Below, one piece after another: positions 16,541-26,085 of a stretch of 64,000 nt of DNA. The translations under genes were made by a program, and so were the position numbers. Below the pieces are notes generated by a model that did no database searches, was not told where the DNA came from, and saw nothing but the letters and a program-made list of their open reading frames with translations. Position 1 is the stretch's first letter; the number at the start of each line of letters is the position of its first letter. This stretch comes from Shewanella pealeana ATCC 700345 (lineage in GTDB: Bacteria; Pseudomonadota; Gammaproteobacteria; Enterobacterales; Shewanellaceae). The DNA is taken from the NCBI RefSeq assembly GCF_000018285.1, contig NC_009901.1, positions 3,471,001 through 3,535,000 of the forward strand, written 5' to 3'.

Positions 16541-16933
16541 ATGAGCGATTTTCTTGAAATATTGACACATGGTCGTCGTTTTAAAGCTGCAGTGAAAGAC
16601 TTGTCACTAAATGATTTAAAAGAACTATCAGTGAAGTTAGAAAAAATCATTGAAGAAAAATCTTCTCAAGATGCTGCAGAACAAGAAGCGATGGCTGAGC
16701 GTAATGCTAAAATCGAAGAGATCCGTAAGCAAATGGAAGCTATCGGTTTATCTGTTGACGATATTGGTGGCGCTGCCGTTAAAGCCGCTCCTAAGAAGCG
16801 TGCTCCTCGTCCAGCTAAATATCAAATTGAAGTTGATGGCGAAATGGTACAGTGGACTGGTCAAGGCCGTATGCCAACTGTATTTAAGAACCAACTTGAG
16901 AACGGCCGTACAATGGAAGACTTCTTGATCTAA
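16541..16933 (+). CDS. hns: H-NS family nucleoid-associated protein
   Basis: A DNA-binding protein of 130 residues that silences AT-rich and foreign DNA and compacts the nucleoid. It has an N-terminal coiled-coil oligomerisation region (residues 1-65, MSDFLEILTHGRRFKAAVKD) and a basic linker (PKKRAPRPAKYQ). The C-terminal domain carries the WTGQGRMPTVF loop with the Q/R-G-R-x-P hook that enters the minor groove. It is a single gene with its own promoter in the very AT-rich 16195-16540 region, as usual for self-silenced hns, and a terminator at 16955. StpA/H-NS paralogues cannot be separated by sequence alone. Confidence 0.93.
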   Translation: MSDFLEILTHGRRFKAAVKDLSLNDLKELSVKLEKIIEEKSSQDAAEQEAMAERNAKIEEIRKQMEAIGLSVDDIGGAAVKAAPKKRAPRPAKYQIEVDGEMVQWTGQGRMPTVFKNQLENGRTMEDFLI

Positions 16934-16954
16934 TATCGAGTCATCCAAACTAAG

Positions 16955-16979
16955 AGCCCTGCGATTGCGGGGCTTTTTC
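16955..16979 (+). terminator. Terminator of hns
   Basis: AGCCCTGCGATTGCGGGGCT is followed by TTTTTC; the stem is AGCCC(T)/(G)GGGCT. Confidence 0.85.
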
Positions 16980-17090
16980 ATTTTAGGTTAAAATTTTCAC
17001 ATTGGTCGTTACAATTACTGCTTAGTCATTGTTAATAAGTTAGGATATGCTCATCATTTCCCTGTTTATCTAACAATAATAAGTAGAATA

Positions 17091-20000
17091 ATGCGTAAAC
17101 ATATAATCACATCTCCTATCGCTTTACTTAGCTTGTTATATAGCCAAGCGCTATTTGCTAATGAGCAATTGTCCGACAACACCCCCAGACTCACGGCATT
17201 AAGCCATGCAAACCTGATGCTGGCACCAGGCAACATGCTAAAAGATGCTACCCTATTGATTGAAAACAATAAAATCAAAGCCGTCATTAAGGATAACGAT
17301 ATTCCCGATGGGGCATTTGAAATAGATTTGTCGGGGCACACTATATATTCAGGCTTTATTGATCCCTTTACTGAATATGCCATCGACTATGAAAGAGAGA
17401 TTCAAGATAAATCAGGCCCCGTATATGAAATTAAACGTATCGGCGGTAACGCAAGCAATGGTGCAATCCATTCAGAGATGCAGTGGTTCAATTATGTCTA
17501 TCCAGATAAAGAACAAGCAAAGAAATGGGTTGATAATGGTTTTACCAGTGTCCAGTCTAGCTATTTAGATGGAATATTTCGCGGGCAGGGTGTGACATTA
17601 TCGTTAGCCAATAAGAAGGCTAATGATGTTATTTATAATGCACATACGAGCCAATTTATGGCCTTTAACAAAGGCTCTTCTGTTCAAGATTATCCACAAT
17701 CTTTAATGGGCAGTATGGCATTAATTAGACAAACCTTGTCCGATGCAAACTGGTATAACCAAAATAAGAATAAAAGTTCTGGAGAGACGGTTGAGTTTAA
17801 TATTGCATTTGAGCGGCTAGCCGACGCCAAAAAGCAAAGTTTCATCTTTGAAACTAAAAACCTCAATAATCAGCTCAGAGCTGCTCAATTATTAAACCAA
17901 CATGAGTTAAGCGGCAGCCTAATTGGCAATGGTCGTGAATATGCAAGATTAACGGAATTAAAGTCCTACCCTTTCAGCCTCGTCCTGCCACTTAATTATC
18001 CCGCCGCACCTGAAATAATCGACGGTGATAGTGAGCGTGAAGTCAGCCTAGCTCAATTAAGGCATTGGGAGCGCGCCCCAAGTAATTTAGCCAAGGTTGC
18101 AGATGCCGAAATTCCGTTCGCATTAACTCAATACGGAATAGAGTCTGATAAATTTTGGCCAAGGCTTAAATTAGCCGTTGAAAGAGGTTTGTCTGAAGAA
18201 GCGGCCCTAGCCGCATTAACCACCGACGCCGCTGAAATATCAGGGATCGATCATTTAGCGGGTAAACTCGAACCTGGCTTTATGGCAGACTTGGTCATCA
18301 GCGACGGTAATATTTTCGATGACGGTAAGATTGTCAGTATCTGGTTACAGGGTGAAGAGCGCCAGCTTATCAATCGCAATAGAGCCCTACTCGACAAGCC
18401 CTATCAGCTGCAGCTTAACGAGCTGGCCTTCGATCTCAACATTAGCCAATCTCCGTCTTTAAGTGGTACGCTTTCTAGCGGTGAGAATACCATTGAGCTA
18501 GCCAACCTTGATTACCAACAAGGACGGCTCACGTTTAGCGCCGACCTATCTGAGGCGGGATTTAAAGGCGTTAGTCGCTTCACCCTCTGGTTAGATGACC
18601 AAGGCCTGACGGGTAGACTGCTCGACAGCAGTAACCAAACCATTCCTTTTGGTGGAATAAAGCTCAAGCCAGTTACTATAGAGAGTAAGCAAGATAAGCC
18701 AACGCAAACCGCGCTTATTTCCAAGCTAACTTCGCCTAATGTGGCTTATGGTTTAAATGAGCGCCCGGCGCTAGATAAGGTACATATAAAAAACGCCACT
18801 ATCTGGACCTCAGATAAGAGCGGCGTACTCAGCAATAGCGATCTGATCATTGCCCGAGGAAAAATTGAAGAGATAGGCCAAAACCTCAAGACCCCTTCTG
18901 GCTATGCCAGTATCGATGCCACAGGTAAGCATGTCACCGCTGGCATTATCGACGAGCACTCTCATATTGCCCTTAACGGCGGTACAAACGAAGGCACTGA
19001 CGCTATCACCTCTGAGGTGCGTATTGGCGATGTGATCAACCCAGATGATATCGCCATCTACCGCGGTCTTGCTGGCGGTGTCACCACAGCACAGATCCTT
19101 CACGGCAGCGCCAACCCCATTGGTGGCCAAGCGCAGATCATTCAGCTTAAATGGGGCGATAATGCCGAGCAACTGAAGTTTGAAGATGCGCCAGCAAGCA
19201 TTAAGTTTGCCTTAGGTGAAAACGTTAAACAGAGTAACTGGGGTGACGATTATACCCGTCGCTTCCCTCAGAGCCGCATCGGGGTTAAATCCCTATTTAG
19301 CGAGGCTTTCAACGAAGCACTCGCCTATCGCAAGGCTCACTCCGATTATAAAAAAATGCGCTCAAGCGAGCGCAGGCGCACGGTCGCGCCGCAGTATAAC
19401 TATCGCTTAGAAGCAATTGCTGAGGTGTTAGAACAAACCCGCAATATTCATATTCACTCTTATGTGCAATCTGAAATACTGATGTTCTTGCGGCTTGCCG
19501 AGGCGTACAACTTCAAAGTCAGCACCTTTACCCATATTCTGGAGGGCTATAAGGTCGCCGATGAGATGGCCGAGCACGGCGCCCATGCCTCCACTTTCTC
19601 CGATTGGTGGGCATACAAGTTTGAAGTCTATGATGCTATCCCACAGAACACCTGCTTGATGCAAAACAAAGGCGTTCTCACCAGCATCAACTCCGACGAC
19701 TATGAAATGCAGCGCCGACTTAACCAGGAAGCGGCAAAGTCGATGATGTATTGCGGCATGGCGGCAGAAGATGCGTGGAAGATGATCACCATCAACCCTG
19801 CTATTCAACTCGGTATTGAAGACAAGGTCGGCTCATTGGTTGAAGGTAAACAAGCCGATATCGTGTTATGGGATCACCAGCCACTTTCTGTTTACGCCAA
19901 GGTCGACTCTACCTGGATTAGCGGCCGCCGCTATTTCAGCCGCGAACAAGACAGAACTGCACAAACTGAGGTTGCAACAGAGCGCGCTGCACTTATCCAA

Positions 20001-20123
20001 AAAGTCCTTCGCAGCGATGATGCCCATAAACAAGGCGAAACCCCGATAGAGTTAACCGAGCCTGAATGGCACTGCGATACCCACTTTAATGCATGGCAGC
20101 AGTCAGCCAAAGGAGCACTGTAA
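17091..20123 (+). CDS. Secreted two-domain amidohydrolase
   Basis: A 1010-residue protein with a signal peptide (cleavage after LFA near residue 24). It contains two amidohydrolase-superfamily modules. The first (residues about 40-450) lacks the HxH metal motif, reading SGFIDPFTEY where active members have D-x-H-x-H. The second (about 560-970) is complete: GIIDEHSHIALNGG with HSH, HIHSYVQSE, FTHILEGYK, and the catalytic Asp in TSINSDDYE. The C-terminal GKQADIVLWD is typical of the family. It is probably a periplasmic metal-dependent amide or peptide hydrolase; the substrate is unknown. Its stop overlaps the next gene's start (TAATG), and that gene is a related, degenerate protein. Confidence 0.88.
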   Translation: MRKHIITSPIALLSLLYSQALFANEQLSDNTPRLTALSHANLMLAPGNMLKDATLLIENNKIKAVIKDNDIPDGAFEIDLSGHTIYSGFIDPFTEYAIDYEREIQDKSGPVYEIKRIGGNASNGAIHSEMQWFNYVYPDKEQAKKWVDNGFTSVQSSYLDGIFRGQGVTLSLANKKANDVIYNAHTSQFMAFNKGSSVQDYPQSLMGSMALIRQTLSDANWYNQNKNKSSGETVEFNIAFERLADAKKQSFIFETKNLNNQLRAAQLLNQHELSGSLIGNGREYARLTELKSYPFSLVLPLNYPAAPEIIDGDSEREVSLAQLRHWERAPSNLAKVADAEIPFALTQYGIESDKFWPRLKLAVERGLSEEAALAALTTDAAEISGIDHLAGKLEPGFMADLVISDGNIFDDGKIVSIWLQGEERQLINRNRALLDKPYQLQLNELAFDLNISQSPSLSGTLSSGENTIELANLDYQQGRLTFSADLSEAGFKGVSRFTLWLDDQGLTGRLLDSSNQTIPFGGIKLKPVTIESKQDKPTQTALISKLTSPNVAYGLNERPALDKVHIKNATIWTSDKSGVLSNSDLIIARGKIEEIGQNLKTPSGYASIDATGKHVTAGIIDEHSHIALNGGTNEGTDAITSEVRIGDVINPDDIAIYRGLAGGVTTAQILHGSANPIGGQAQIIQLKWGDNAEQLKFEDAPASIKFALGENVKQSNWGDDYTRRFPQSRIGVKSLFSEAFNEALAYRKAHSDYKKMRSSERRRTVAPQYNYRLEAIAEVLEQTRNIHIHSYVQSEILMFLRLAEAYNFKVSTFTHILEGYKVADEMAEHGAHASTFSDWWAYKFEVYDAIPQNTCLMQNKGVLTSINSDDYEMQRRLNQEAAKSMMYCGMAAEDAWKMITINPAIQLGIEDKVGSLVEGKQADIVLWDHQPLSVYAKVDSTWISGRRYFSREQDRTAQTEVATERAALIQKVLRSDDAHKQGETPIELTEPEWHCDTHFNAWQQSAKGAL

Positions 20124-21526
20124 TGACGTTAAATGCCTCTTTTAGAGCCACTGCTTTTAAGCAAACAATTTTGAAGCAGACTATCGCCCTACTAAGCCTG
20201 CCACTGTGTTTTATGGCCAATGCCCATGACATGCTGCCGGCTAAGGCGCAAAGCCAAACCATACTATTTACTAATGCTACGGTGCACACCGTTACTAATG
20301 GCGTGATGCAAGACAGCGATGTACTGATTGCTGATGGTAAAGTTATTGCCGTGGCGCAAGACTTAGATGTAGCCAAAGCTGAAGTAACTGAGCCAGCAAC
20401 AAGCAATTCATCAAACACGTCATTAAACTCCTCAATGAGCCAGGACTATTCAGAGCTGCTTGATGGTGTACAAATTATCGATGCCAGTGGTAAACACCTG
20501 TATCCTGGGTTAATTGCGCTGGATACCACCATGGGCCTGATTGAAGTGGAGATGATGCGCCCAAGCAATGACGCCTACGAGGTGGGTGACATCAACCCTC
20601 AGCTAGAGGCTATTTCAGCCTTTAACCCTGACTCGGAGATCATTCCAACGGTCAGAGTCAATGGTATTACCCATGCCCAAGTCGTACCTCAGGGTGATGG
20701 GTTAGCCGGACAATCTGCGCTAGTGTCGATGGACAGCTGGACTGTTGAAGATGCCTTAGTCGAATCGAATAAGCAGTTCCACCTTTACTGGCCTCATATT
20801 CGTTGGTTATCCAAAGATAGCGACAAACGTAAGGAACAACAGCAAGATTTAAAGCTTCGAATCGAGAAGGTTTACGCCGCGTTTCTAGATGGTCAGCGTT
20901 ATCAGCTTGCCGCCAAGTCGGGCAATGTGAATAAGAAAGATCTTCGCTGGCAGGCTTTAGCGCCACTCTATGAAGGCAAGGCGCAGCTATTTGTTCATGC
21001 TCAGTCGCAAAAGCAGATTGAGGAAGCTATCGCCCTAAGCAAACAGTTTGGTTTTAAGTTGGTGATTGTTGGTGGTTACGACGCCTGGCGCGTCGCTGGC
21101 GCACTTGCCGAAGTTAACGCCAAGGTGATTTATAACCGAACGCTAACGCTGCCTAAACGTAACGATGAACCGATCGATCTGGCCTTTAAAATTCCTGCTC
21201 TACTCAAGCAGGCTCAGGTGCCGTTTGCCCTCGCCTTCTCGTCTGACTGGAATAGCCGCAATCTGCCTTTTGCCGCTGGGCAAACTGTTGCCTATGGCTT
21301 AACCAAAGAGGAAGCGCTAAAGAGCATCACCTTAGATGCAGCCAAAGTGTTAGATATCCATGATATGGGAGCGATAGCACCGGGTTTTAGAGCCAATATT
21401 ATCTTGGCAACGGGTGACATATTGGACCCAATGCAGGCAGGTATTGAGTCAATCTATATCGATGGTCGTAAAATTGATCTTAATAATCGTCATCAACAGC
21501 TTTATCAAAAGTACCTAAAGCGCTAA
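20123..21526 (+). CDS. Secreted amidohydrolase-like protein, metal site degenerate
   Basis: The start is ATG 20123-20125, preceded by AAAGGAG and overlapping the previous stop. The product is 467 residues with a signal peptide (ALLSLPLCFMANAHD). The fold of an amidohydrolase is visible (composite beta domain with VLIADGKVIAVAQDL, C-terminal GAIAPGFRANIILATGDI), but the HxH position reads YPGLIALDTTMGL, so metal binding is doubtful. It resembles the N-terminal module of the upstream protein. The translational coupling suggests the two form a complex in the periplasm, with this one as a non-catalytic partner. Confidence 0.85.
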   Translation: MTLNASFRATAFKQTILKQTIALLSLPLCFMANAHDMLPAKAQSQTILFTNATVHTVTNGVMQDSDVLIADGKVIAVAQDLDVAKAEVTEPATSNSSNTSLNSSMSQDYSELLDGVQIIDASGKHLYPGLIALDTTMGLIEVEMMRPSNDAYEVGDINPQLEAISAFNPDSEIIPTVRVNGITHAQVVPQGDGLAGQSALVSMDSWTVEDALVESNKQFHLYWPHIRWLSKDSDKRKEQQQDLKLRIEKVYAAFLDGQRYQLAAKSGNVNKKDLRWQALAPLYEGKAQLFVHAQSQKQIEEAIALSKQFGFKLVIVGGYDAWRVAGALAEVNAKVIYNRTLTLPKRNDEPIDLAFKIPALLKQAQVPFALAFSSDWNSRNLPFAAGQTVAYGLTKEEALKSITLDAAKVLDIHDMGAIAPGFRANIILATGDILDPMQAGIESIYIDGRKIDLNNRHQQLYQKYLKR

Positions 21527-21565
21527 AATTTCAAACTTATAGTGCGAATAAAGCCTAACGGTAGG

Positions 21566-21594
21566 AAAAGTGCTCATTATGAGCACTTTTTTAT
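21566..21594 (+). terminator. Terminator of the amidohydrolase operon
   Basis: AAGTGCTCATTATGAGCACTT is a perfect palindrome followed by TTTTATT. Confidence 0.9.
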
Positions 21595-21652
21595 TGCAGC
21601 TTTATTCATCAAAACGGCTCATTCACCTCAATAATAAAACAGGCCAACGATC

Positions 21653-22036
21653 ATGAAATACCTATTACCTTCAGTTTTTATTCTTTTGCTCGGTGGCTGT
21701 GCGGGTGAGTACACCTTTAACAGTAATCTCGATAGCGATGCCATTAATGATTATTTTAAGGCATCCGATGTCACTGTCTATGAAGGTACACTTCAGCCTG
21801 TAGGCCCTTTTGAAGTGAAAGGCATGGTCGAAGGTGAAACCTGCCAAGTATCAGAAAATGATGCTCCGGCCTCGGTCAGTGAAGCACGCACTCTGGCTCG
21901 CCGAGCTGCAGCCGATAAACAGGCCAACGGACTAGTGATCAAAAACTGTTTATTGATTGAAGAAGCCAGTCAAAATTGCGTAAGCCGAGCGCTTTGTGTC
22001 GGCCAAGCGATTGTGACAACCAACATCCAACAGTAA
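21653..22036 (+). CDS. rcsF: RcsF-like outer-membrane lipoprotein
   Basis: This 127-residue lipoprotein has the lipobox LLGGC (Cys16). After a linker come the four conserved cysteines of RcsF: C in GETCQVSENDAP, C in VIKNCLL, and the pair in QNCVSRALCVGQA. In E. coli these form two disulfides, and RcsF reports envelope stress to the Rcs phosphorelay via IgaA. The SxxxARxxxxxxA helix pattern (SVSEARTLARRAAADKQAN) also agrees. The protein is slightly shorter than E. coli RcsF, with a short linker. It lies 28 bp upstream of trmO, the same neighbour as in E. coli, which supports the call. Confidence 0.85.
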   Translation: MKYLLPSVFILLLGGCAGEYTFNSNLDSDAINDYFKASDVTVYEGTLQPVGPFEVKGMVEGETCQVSENDAPASVSEARTLARRAAADKQANGLVIKNCLLIEEASQNCVSRALCVGQAIVTTNIQQ

Positions 22037-22063
22037 TTATTTACTATTTTATAAGTAGCCTTA

Positions 22064-22834
22064 ATGTCTTTTAGTAACCAAATTCAAGCCGTCGCCTATT
22101 GCCGCACTCCTTATAAACAAAAGTTTGGTATCCCCAGACAACCAGGTTTGGTAAGCGCTGCACGCGGCTTTGTCGAGTTAGCCCCGCCCTTTAACCAAAT
22201 TGATGCAGTTAGAGGCTTAGAGCAATACTCACATTTATGGCTGCTATTTTGCTTCCATGAAAACTTAGCGGCAGGCTGGAAGACAACGGTTCGTCCTCCA
22301 AGGCTGGGTGGCAATGAAAAGCTTGGCGTGTTTGCCACTCGCTCGACCTTCAGACCTAACGGCATCGGTCAGTCAGTGGTAAAACTGCATGCTGTGCATA
22401 CCCATAACGGTAAGGTCAGTCTCGAGATCTCTGGTATGGATCTGCTCGACGGCACACCGATTATCGACATTAAGCCCTATATTCCGTTTTCAGATTCTAT
22501 CGAGAATGCTCAAGGCGGTATTGCCCAGGACGCCCCGGTTTTAGCCAATGTTTACTTCAATCAGCAAGCACAAACTCAGCTTGAAAAATATCTGCAAAAC
22601 CCCGCTTACCCGCGCCTTGCTGAATTAATTGAAGGGGTGTTAGCCCAAGATCCACGCCCAGCCTATAAGAAGGCCAAAGCCGATCCAAAGCTTTATCAAG
22701 TCGCATTATATGACTTAGATATCTTATGGGTGATCACAGATAAAGGTATTGAAGTCACTGAACTGCGCCCGTCAACGATTGGTAAAGATTTACCGTCTGC
22801 TCCGCAATCAGTTCAGCCAACATCGCAGAGTTAA
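22064..22834 (+). CDS. trmO: tRNA (t6A37) N6-methyltransferase
   Basis: SAM-dependent enzyme that methylates t6A37 to m6t6A in tRNA-Thr(GGU), formerly TsaA/YaeB. It is 256 residues long. The beta-barrel UPF0066 domain has FATRSTFRPNGIGQSVVKL (residues about 91-109) and DLLDGTPIIDIKPYIPFSDS. The C-terminal domain contains LEGVLAQDPRPAYKK-type residues (DPRPAY is diagnostic). It follows rcsF as in E. coli and is followed after 8 bp by an acyltransferase gene, so the three are probably co-transcribed. Confidence 0.95.
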   Translation: MSFSNQIQAVAYCRTPYKQKFGIPRQPGLVSAARGFVELAPPFNQIDAVRGLEQYSHLWLLFCFHENLAAGWKTTVRPPRLGGNEKLGVFATRSTFRPNGIGQSVVKLHAVHTHNGKVSLEISGMDLLDGTPIIDIKPYIPFSDSIENAQGGIAQDAPVLANVYFNQQAQTQLEKYLQNPAYPRLAELIEGVLAQDPRPAYKKAKADPKLYQVALYDLDILWVITDKGIEVTELRPSTIGKDLPSAPQSVQPTSQS

Positions 22835-22842
22835 GCAAACCT

Positions 22843-23472
22843 ATGGAAAAGCCAGCAGTAACTAAGCCCGATTACCGAACTCAGCATCAAAAGCGCTTGT
22901 CTTACATGCCTTGGCTTTATTTCTCACTAAAAGAGAAACATCTTCAGTGGGCCAAGCCATGGCAAGCTGAAGTGCAAGCTCATTTTAGTGCGGTAGAAAC
23001 CATCTCTATTGGCGATAACTGTTTCGTGGCGCCAGAGGCGAACCTTTTTGCAGAGCCTGGACGTGATATCAATATCGGCAATCAATGTATGATAGCCGCT
23101 GACAGCTTCTTGCACGGCCCTATTACATTAGGCAATGAAGTGGCGATTAATCACGGTTGCTCCCTCGATGGTGGCCGTCACGGGATCAAGATAGGCAATC
23201 AAACCCGCATCGCTAATAACGTTACCATCTACGCCTTTAATCACGGTATGGCGCCCGATACCCCAATCTATCAACAAGCCTCTAACTCCAAAGGTGTGGT
23301 GATAGGGGAAGACGTATGGATTGGCGCTCAAGCGGGGATTGTGGATGGTGTCACCATAGGTAATCACGCCGTAATAGGCATGGGGGCCGTGGTGACCAAA
23401 GATGTGGCCGACTACGCGATTGTGGCGGGTAATCCAGCTCGAGTAATTGGCGATAGACGAGAAAAGCGCTAA
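22843..23472 (+). CDS. Hexapeptide-repeat acyltransferase (maltose/galactoside O-acetyltransferase-like)
   Basis: This 209-residue protein forms a left-handed beta-helix: repeated [IV]G-x-x-x-x units run from about residue 45 to 190 (ISIGDNCFVAPEANLF, INIGNQCMIAADSF, ITLGNEVAINHG, VVIGEDVWIGAQAGI, VTIGNHAVIGMGAVV). The closing DYAIVAGNPARVIGDRR is the usual end of the maltose/galactoside acetyltransferase group. Its candidate catalytic His is in the NHG segments. It transfers an acetyl or acyl group from CoA to a hydroxyl of a sugar or similar acceptor; the acceptor is unknown. It starts 8 bp after the trmO stop. Confidence 0.85.
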   Translation: MEKPAVTKPDYRTQHQKRLSYMPWLYFSLKEKHLQWAKPWQAEVQAHFSAVETISIGDNCFVAPEANLFAEPGRDINIGNQCMIAADSFLHGPITLGNEVAINHGCSLDGGRHGIKIGNQTRIANNVTIYAFNHGMAPDTPIYQQASNSKGVVIGEDVWIGAQAGIVDGVTIGNHAVIGMGAVVTKDVADYAIVAGNPARVIGDRREKR

Positions 23473-23768
23473 CAGCGTCACTCTCGTTAAATTTCAAATC
23501 TACCAATGTGAAAGTATAAAAGTGACTATCGATTTAAATCACTTTCAATTTAGGTCACTTTATGCTCTTTTCTAAAAAATATACACGTCCATAGCTCGCC
23601 GCAGTAAAGATTGTTCCCCGTCATTTCCACTGTTTTAATTTTCGTTTACCAACAAATTTGAGCCGCAACATGTATCCGCCTATATTTAAGGCTTATGTTT
23701 AAGACTTATGTCTACGGCTTGTGGTTACGGCTTAGATTTTCCAATACTTGGTTTTTTATGGAGGGGTT
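23473..23768. other. Intergenic region upstream of the Usp gene
   Basis: It holds AAAGTGACTATCGATTTAAATCACTTT-like arms near 23519-23548, perhaps the terminator of the trmO operon. A run of similar short words (GGCTTATG, GACTTATG, GGCTTGTG, GGCTTAG) lies near 23687-23734. No gene was seen. Confidence 0.35.
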
Positions 23769-24212
23769 ATGGGTACTCACGATATCTTGTGTCCGATAGA
23801 TTTTTCAGAAACATCGACTCATGCCTTAGGTTATGCCGTAGAGATGGCAAGCTTATATAAGGTCAACATTAGGCTATTAAATGTGATGTCCCTACCTAAC
23901 GTTGCACCGGATTTTGGCATAGTGATAAACGGCCCAACCGAGCAGTTTCAAGATCCTGAAGCCTATGCCAACGATAAGATAAAACAGATTGTGGCAGAGG
24001 TGCGAGAGCAAATGCCTAGAGGGTTAATGGTACATACCAACGTTCGCAGTGGCGGCGTAGTCGAGCAAATTTTAGAGGAAGCTGACGAGCAAAAAGTGGG
24101 CATGATAGTGATTGCTAGCAATGGTTTAACAGGCCTGTCTCACCTGTTAAACCCCAACGTCGCCGAGGCCATCGCCAATCAGGCTAAGTGTCCTGTTCTC
24201 GTCGTTAAATAA
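23769..24212 (+). CDS. Universal stress protein family
   Basis: The start is ATG 23769, directly after the GGAGGGG ribosome site. An upstream TTG would add seven residues. The product is 147 residues, a single Usp domain: DILCPIDFSETSTHALGYAVEMA at the start and MIVIASNGLTGLSHLL...CPVLVVK at the end. The G-2x-G-9x-G(S/T) nucleotide motif is incomplete: GLTG is present, but the later G-S position reads A-E. ATP binding is therefore doubtful, as in the UspA-type class. It is a single gene and a general stress role is assumed. Confidence 0.9.
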   Translation: MGTHDILCPIDFSETSTHALGYAVEMASLYKVNIRLLNVMSLPNVAPDFGIVINGPTEQFQDPEAYANDKIKQIVAEVREQMPRGLMVHTNVRSGGVVEQILEEADEQKVGMIVIASNGLTGLSHLLNPNVAEAIANQAKCPVLVVK

Positions 24213-24301
24213 TCCTATCTACTAGCATGCATTAATGATGCTTTGTAGCCAGCTTAAAGGCTAAGGCTTATCACTTAAGGTTAGGACATAACACTGCATA
24301 C

Positions 24302-24592
24302 TTAATAAAAGAAAATCACAAGGGCGATAAACGCGCTGACGACGCCTAAAAAGCTCAAGCCTCGTAGCACTGTCGATGAATACTGATTCTGGATCTCTGG
24401 GTACATATAAAAGAAGTATGAAATGGAAGGTATGCCAATATAAAAACTACCTAACCTTGAATTTAGGGGTAAGGTTAGCGTTGCTAACGTTACTGCGTAG
24501 GCGAGAAAAAACAGGGTAAAGCACCACTCTGAACGGCCGAATTGCTTGTACTTAAAAGGCACGATAAGTAGCGGTAAAAATATCAATTGCAT
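24302..24592 (-). CDS. Possible small membrane protein
   Basis: A 96-codon frame with three or four hydrophobic segments (residues about 2-13, 24-45, 50-62, 75-95) and charged short loops (KYKQFGRSEW). No clear ribosome site precedes the ATG and no family is recognised. The hydrophobic pattern is regular enough to be a real inner-membrane protein, but a chance frame is possible. It stands alone between the Usp gene and the nitrilase gene. Confidence 0.45.
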   Translation of the reverse strand: MQLIFLPLLIVPFKYKQFGRSEWCFTLFFLAYAVTLATLTLPLNSRLGSFYIGIPSISYFFYMYPEIQNQYSSTVLRGLSFLGVVSAFIALVIFFY

Positions 24593-24732
24593 TATCTAAA
24601 CTTGTCTCTGAAAAAGCCCTTGGATAGAGCGACTACATCCTGCCTTAATCTAACACCTAGTTCACTAATGGGAAACTGGTATAAAAGGTGCTCTCACGCA
24701 AAAGTTAACACTGCTGAGTAAGTTTCGCTTAG

Positions 24733-25677
24733 TTAGCTCTGATTCTTAAAGCTGACTGGTGACTGACGAGACTTATCGACTTCTAATTTAAACACATCCG
24801 GCCTAGAATAATGCCCTGCAACATCCAGCGCCCGCTTTGAGCTAGCCGCCTTTGCCACATCAATATCTAACAGTAAATAGCCCTTCTCTTTAGACATGGG
24901 GCCTGCCATGATTTCGCCATTTGGGGAGACGATGAGCGAGTCTCCGGGATTAATCCAATCCTCATCTGCCGGGTAGAGTCTATCGAGATCGGGAAAGTCT
25001 TCTGGTAGATCTTTTCTTTGCAGCGCGACACCACAGCACAGTACCCAACACTTTCCCTCTCTAGCAATATGCTGCATAGTGCCAATCCAAGCTTCACCGC
25101 TGTCATAGGTTGGTGCGATATATATTTCTACCCCCTGTGAATATAGGGCGTACCTCGCCAGTGGCATATAATTTTCCCAGCATATGAGGCTCGCTATTTT
25201 TCCTACTGGCGTAGCAATCACGTTTAGCCCATGGCCATCACCAAAGCCCCAAACCATACGCTCCGGATTCGTCGGCATAAGCTTACGGTGATGGTTAACG
25301 ATTTTCCCTTGGGGATCGATAGTGATGGCGGTGTTATAGATGGTCGACTGGCTATTAGCATTATCTCGCTCGTTTAACCCACAAACTAGAGTCACAGCTC
25401 TCTGTTTGGCCGCCTCTAATAGCGGCTTAAGATCATCCGATGACATATCCACCGAGTTTTGTAGCAAACGCGTATGTAAGGCTTCACTCACGCCCCAGTC
25501 CGCCCCAGGTCTTAAGCGCCATATCCAGGCTGGGTATCCTGGAATAAATGCCTCAGGGAAAACAATAAGTTCAGCACCTTTTTCTGATACCGAATGAACA
25601 ATTTCTACGGCTTTTTGAATCGTTGCTTTCTTATCTAGCACACAGGGCGCCTCTTGAATAATTGCGACTTTTTTCAT
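24733..25677 (-). CDS. Nitrilase family carbon-nitrogen hydrolase
   Basis: The start is ATG 25675-25677, eight bases after GGGAG. An upstream ATG at 25722 would add 15 residues without a ribosome site. The 314-residue product has the full Glu-Lys-Cys triad: Glu42 in VFPEAFIPGYP, Lys in HHRKLMPT, and Cys in SLICWENYMPLARYAL. The CWENYMP context is that of true nitrilases (plant, fungal and bacterial arylaceto/aliphatic type) rather than omega-amidases. It probably converts an organic nitrile to the acid and ammonia in the cytoplasm; the substrate cannot be predicted. The gene stands alone on its strand. Confidence 0.92.
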   Translation of the reverse strand: MKKVAIIQEAPCVLDKKATIQKAVEIVHSVSEKGAELIVFPEAFIPGYPAWIWRLRPGADWGVSEALHTRLLQNSVDMSSDDLKPLLEAAKQRAVTLVCGLNERDNANSQSTIYNTAITIDPQGKIVNHHRKLMPTNPERMVWGFGDGHGLNVIATPVGKIASLICWENYMPLARYALYSQGVEIYIAPTYDSGEAWIGTMQHIAREGKCWVLCCGVALQRKDLPEDFPDLDRLYPADEDWINPGDSLIVSPNGEIMAGPMSKEKGYLLLDIDVAKAASSKRALDVAGHYSRPDVFKLEVDKSRQSPVSFKNQS

Positions 25678-26085
25678 GATTTGCTCCCTTGTAATGAACG
25701 GTTTAGTTAATGGCGTGTTCATTGACGTATTAAAAGGATGGCGCCAGAAAGTTTTAACTCGAGGCTAGCCAGCATATTCAAGTTTAGCTTAATCGAAACA
25801 GATGGCTTTGCCGCCCTCTCAAACCCGAGCATTGCGATTACCGACGCTCCTATAATTAACGGCATAATGAACGACTGAGAAAGTAATAATGGCAAAGCGT
25901 CAGTGCAAGTCTATACGGCGCTGTATTGCTTAATTTTTAGTAACTTAATGCTGTTCGTTTTCACGCAATAGTCCATTGAGACAAAACAAAGCCAATAAAT
26001 TCCACCTAATCGCGAAATCCATAGGTGACAGAACCCCTACAAATGATAAAATAGCGCCCATTCAACTCAAATTTGGACACCGGTA
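25678..26085. other. Divergent promoter region between nitrilase and proS
   Basis: About 400 bp without a gene. A TATAATTAAC segment near 25850 and GATAAAATAG near 26045 are -10-like on the plus strand. No operator or repeat was recognised. Confidence 0.4.

Noticed and set aside
23748..23768. Upstream TTG start of the universal stress protein
   Set aside because: GGAGGGG lies immediately before ATG 23769 and would be inside the gene if TTG were used.
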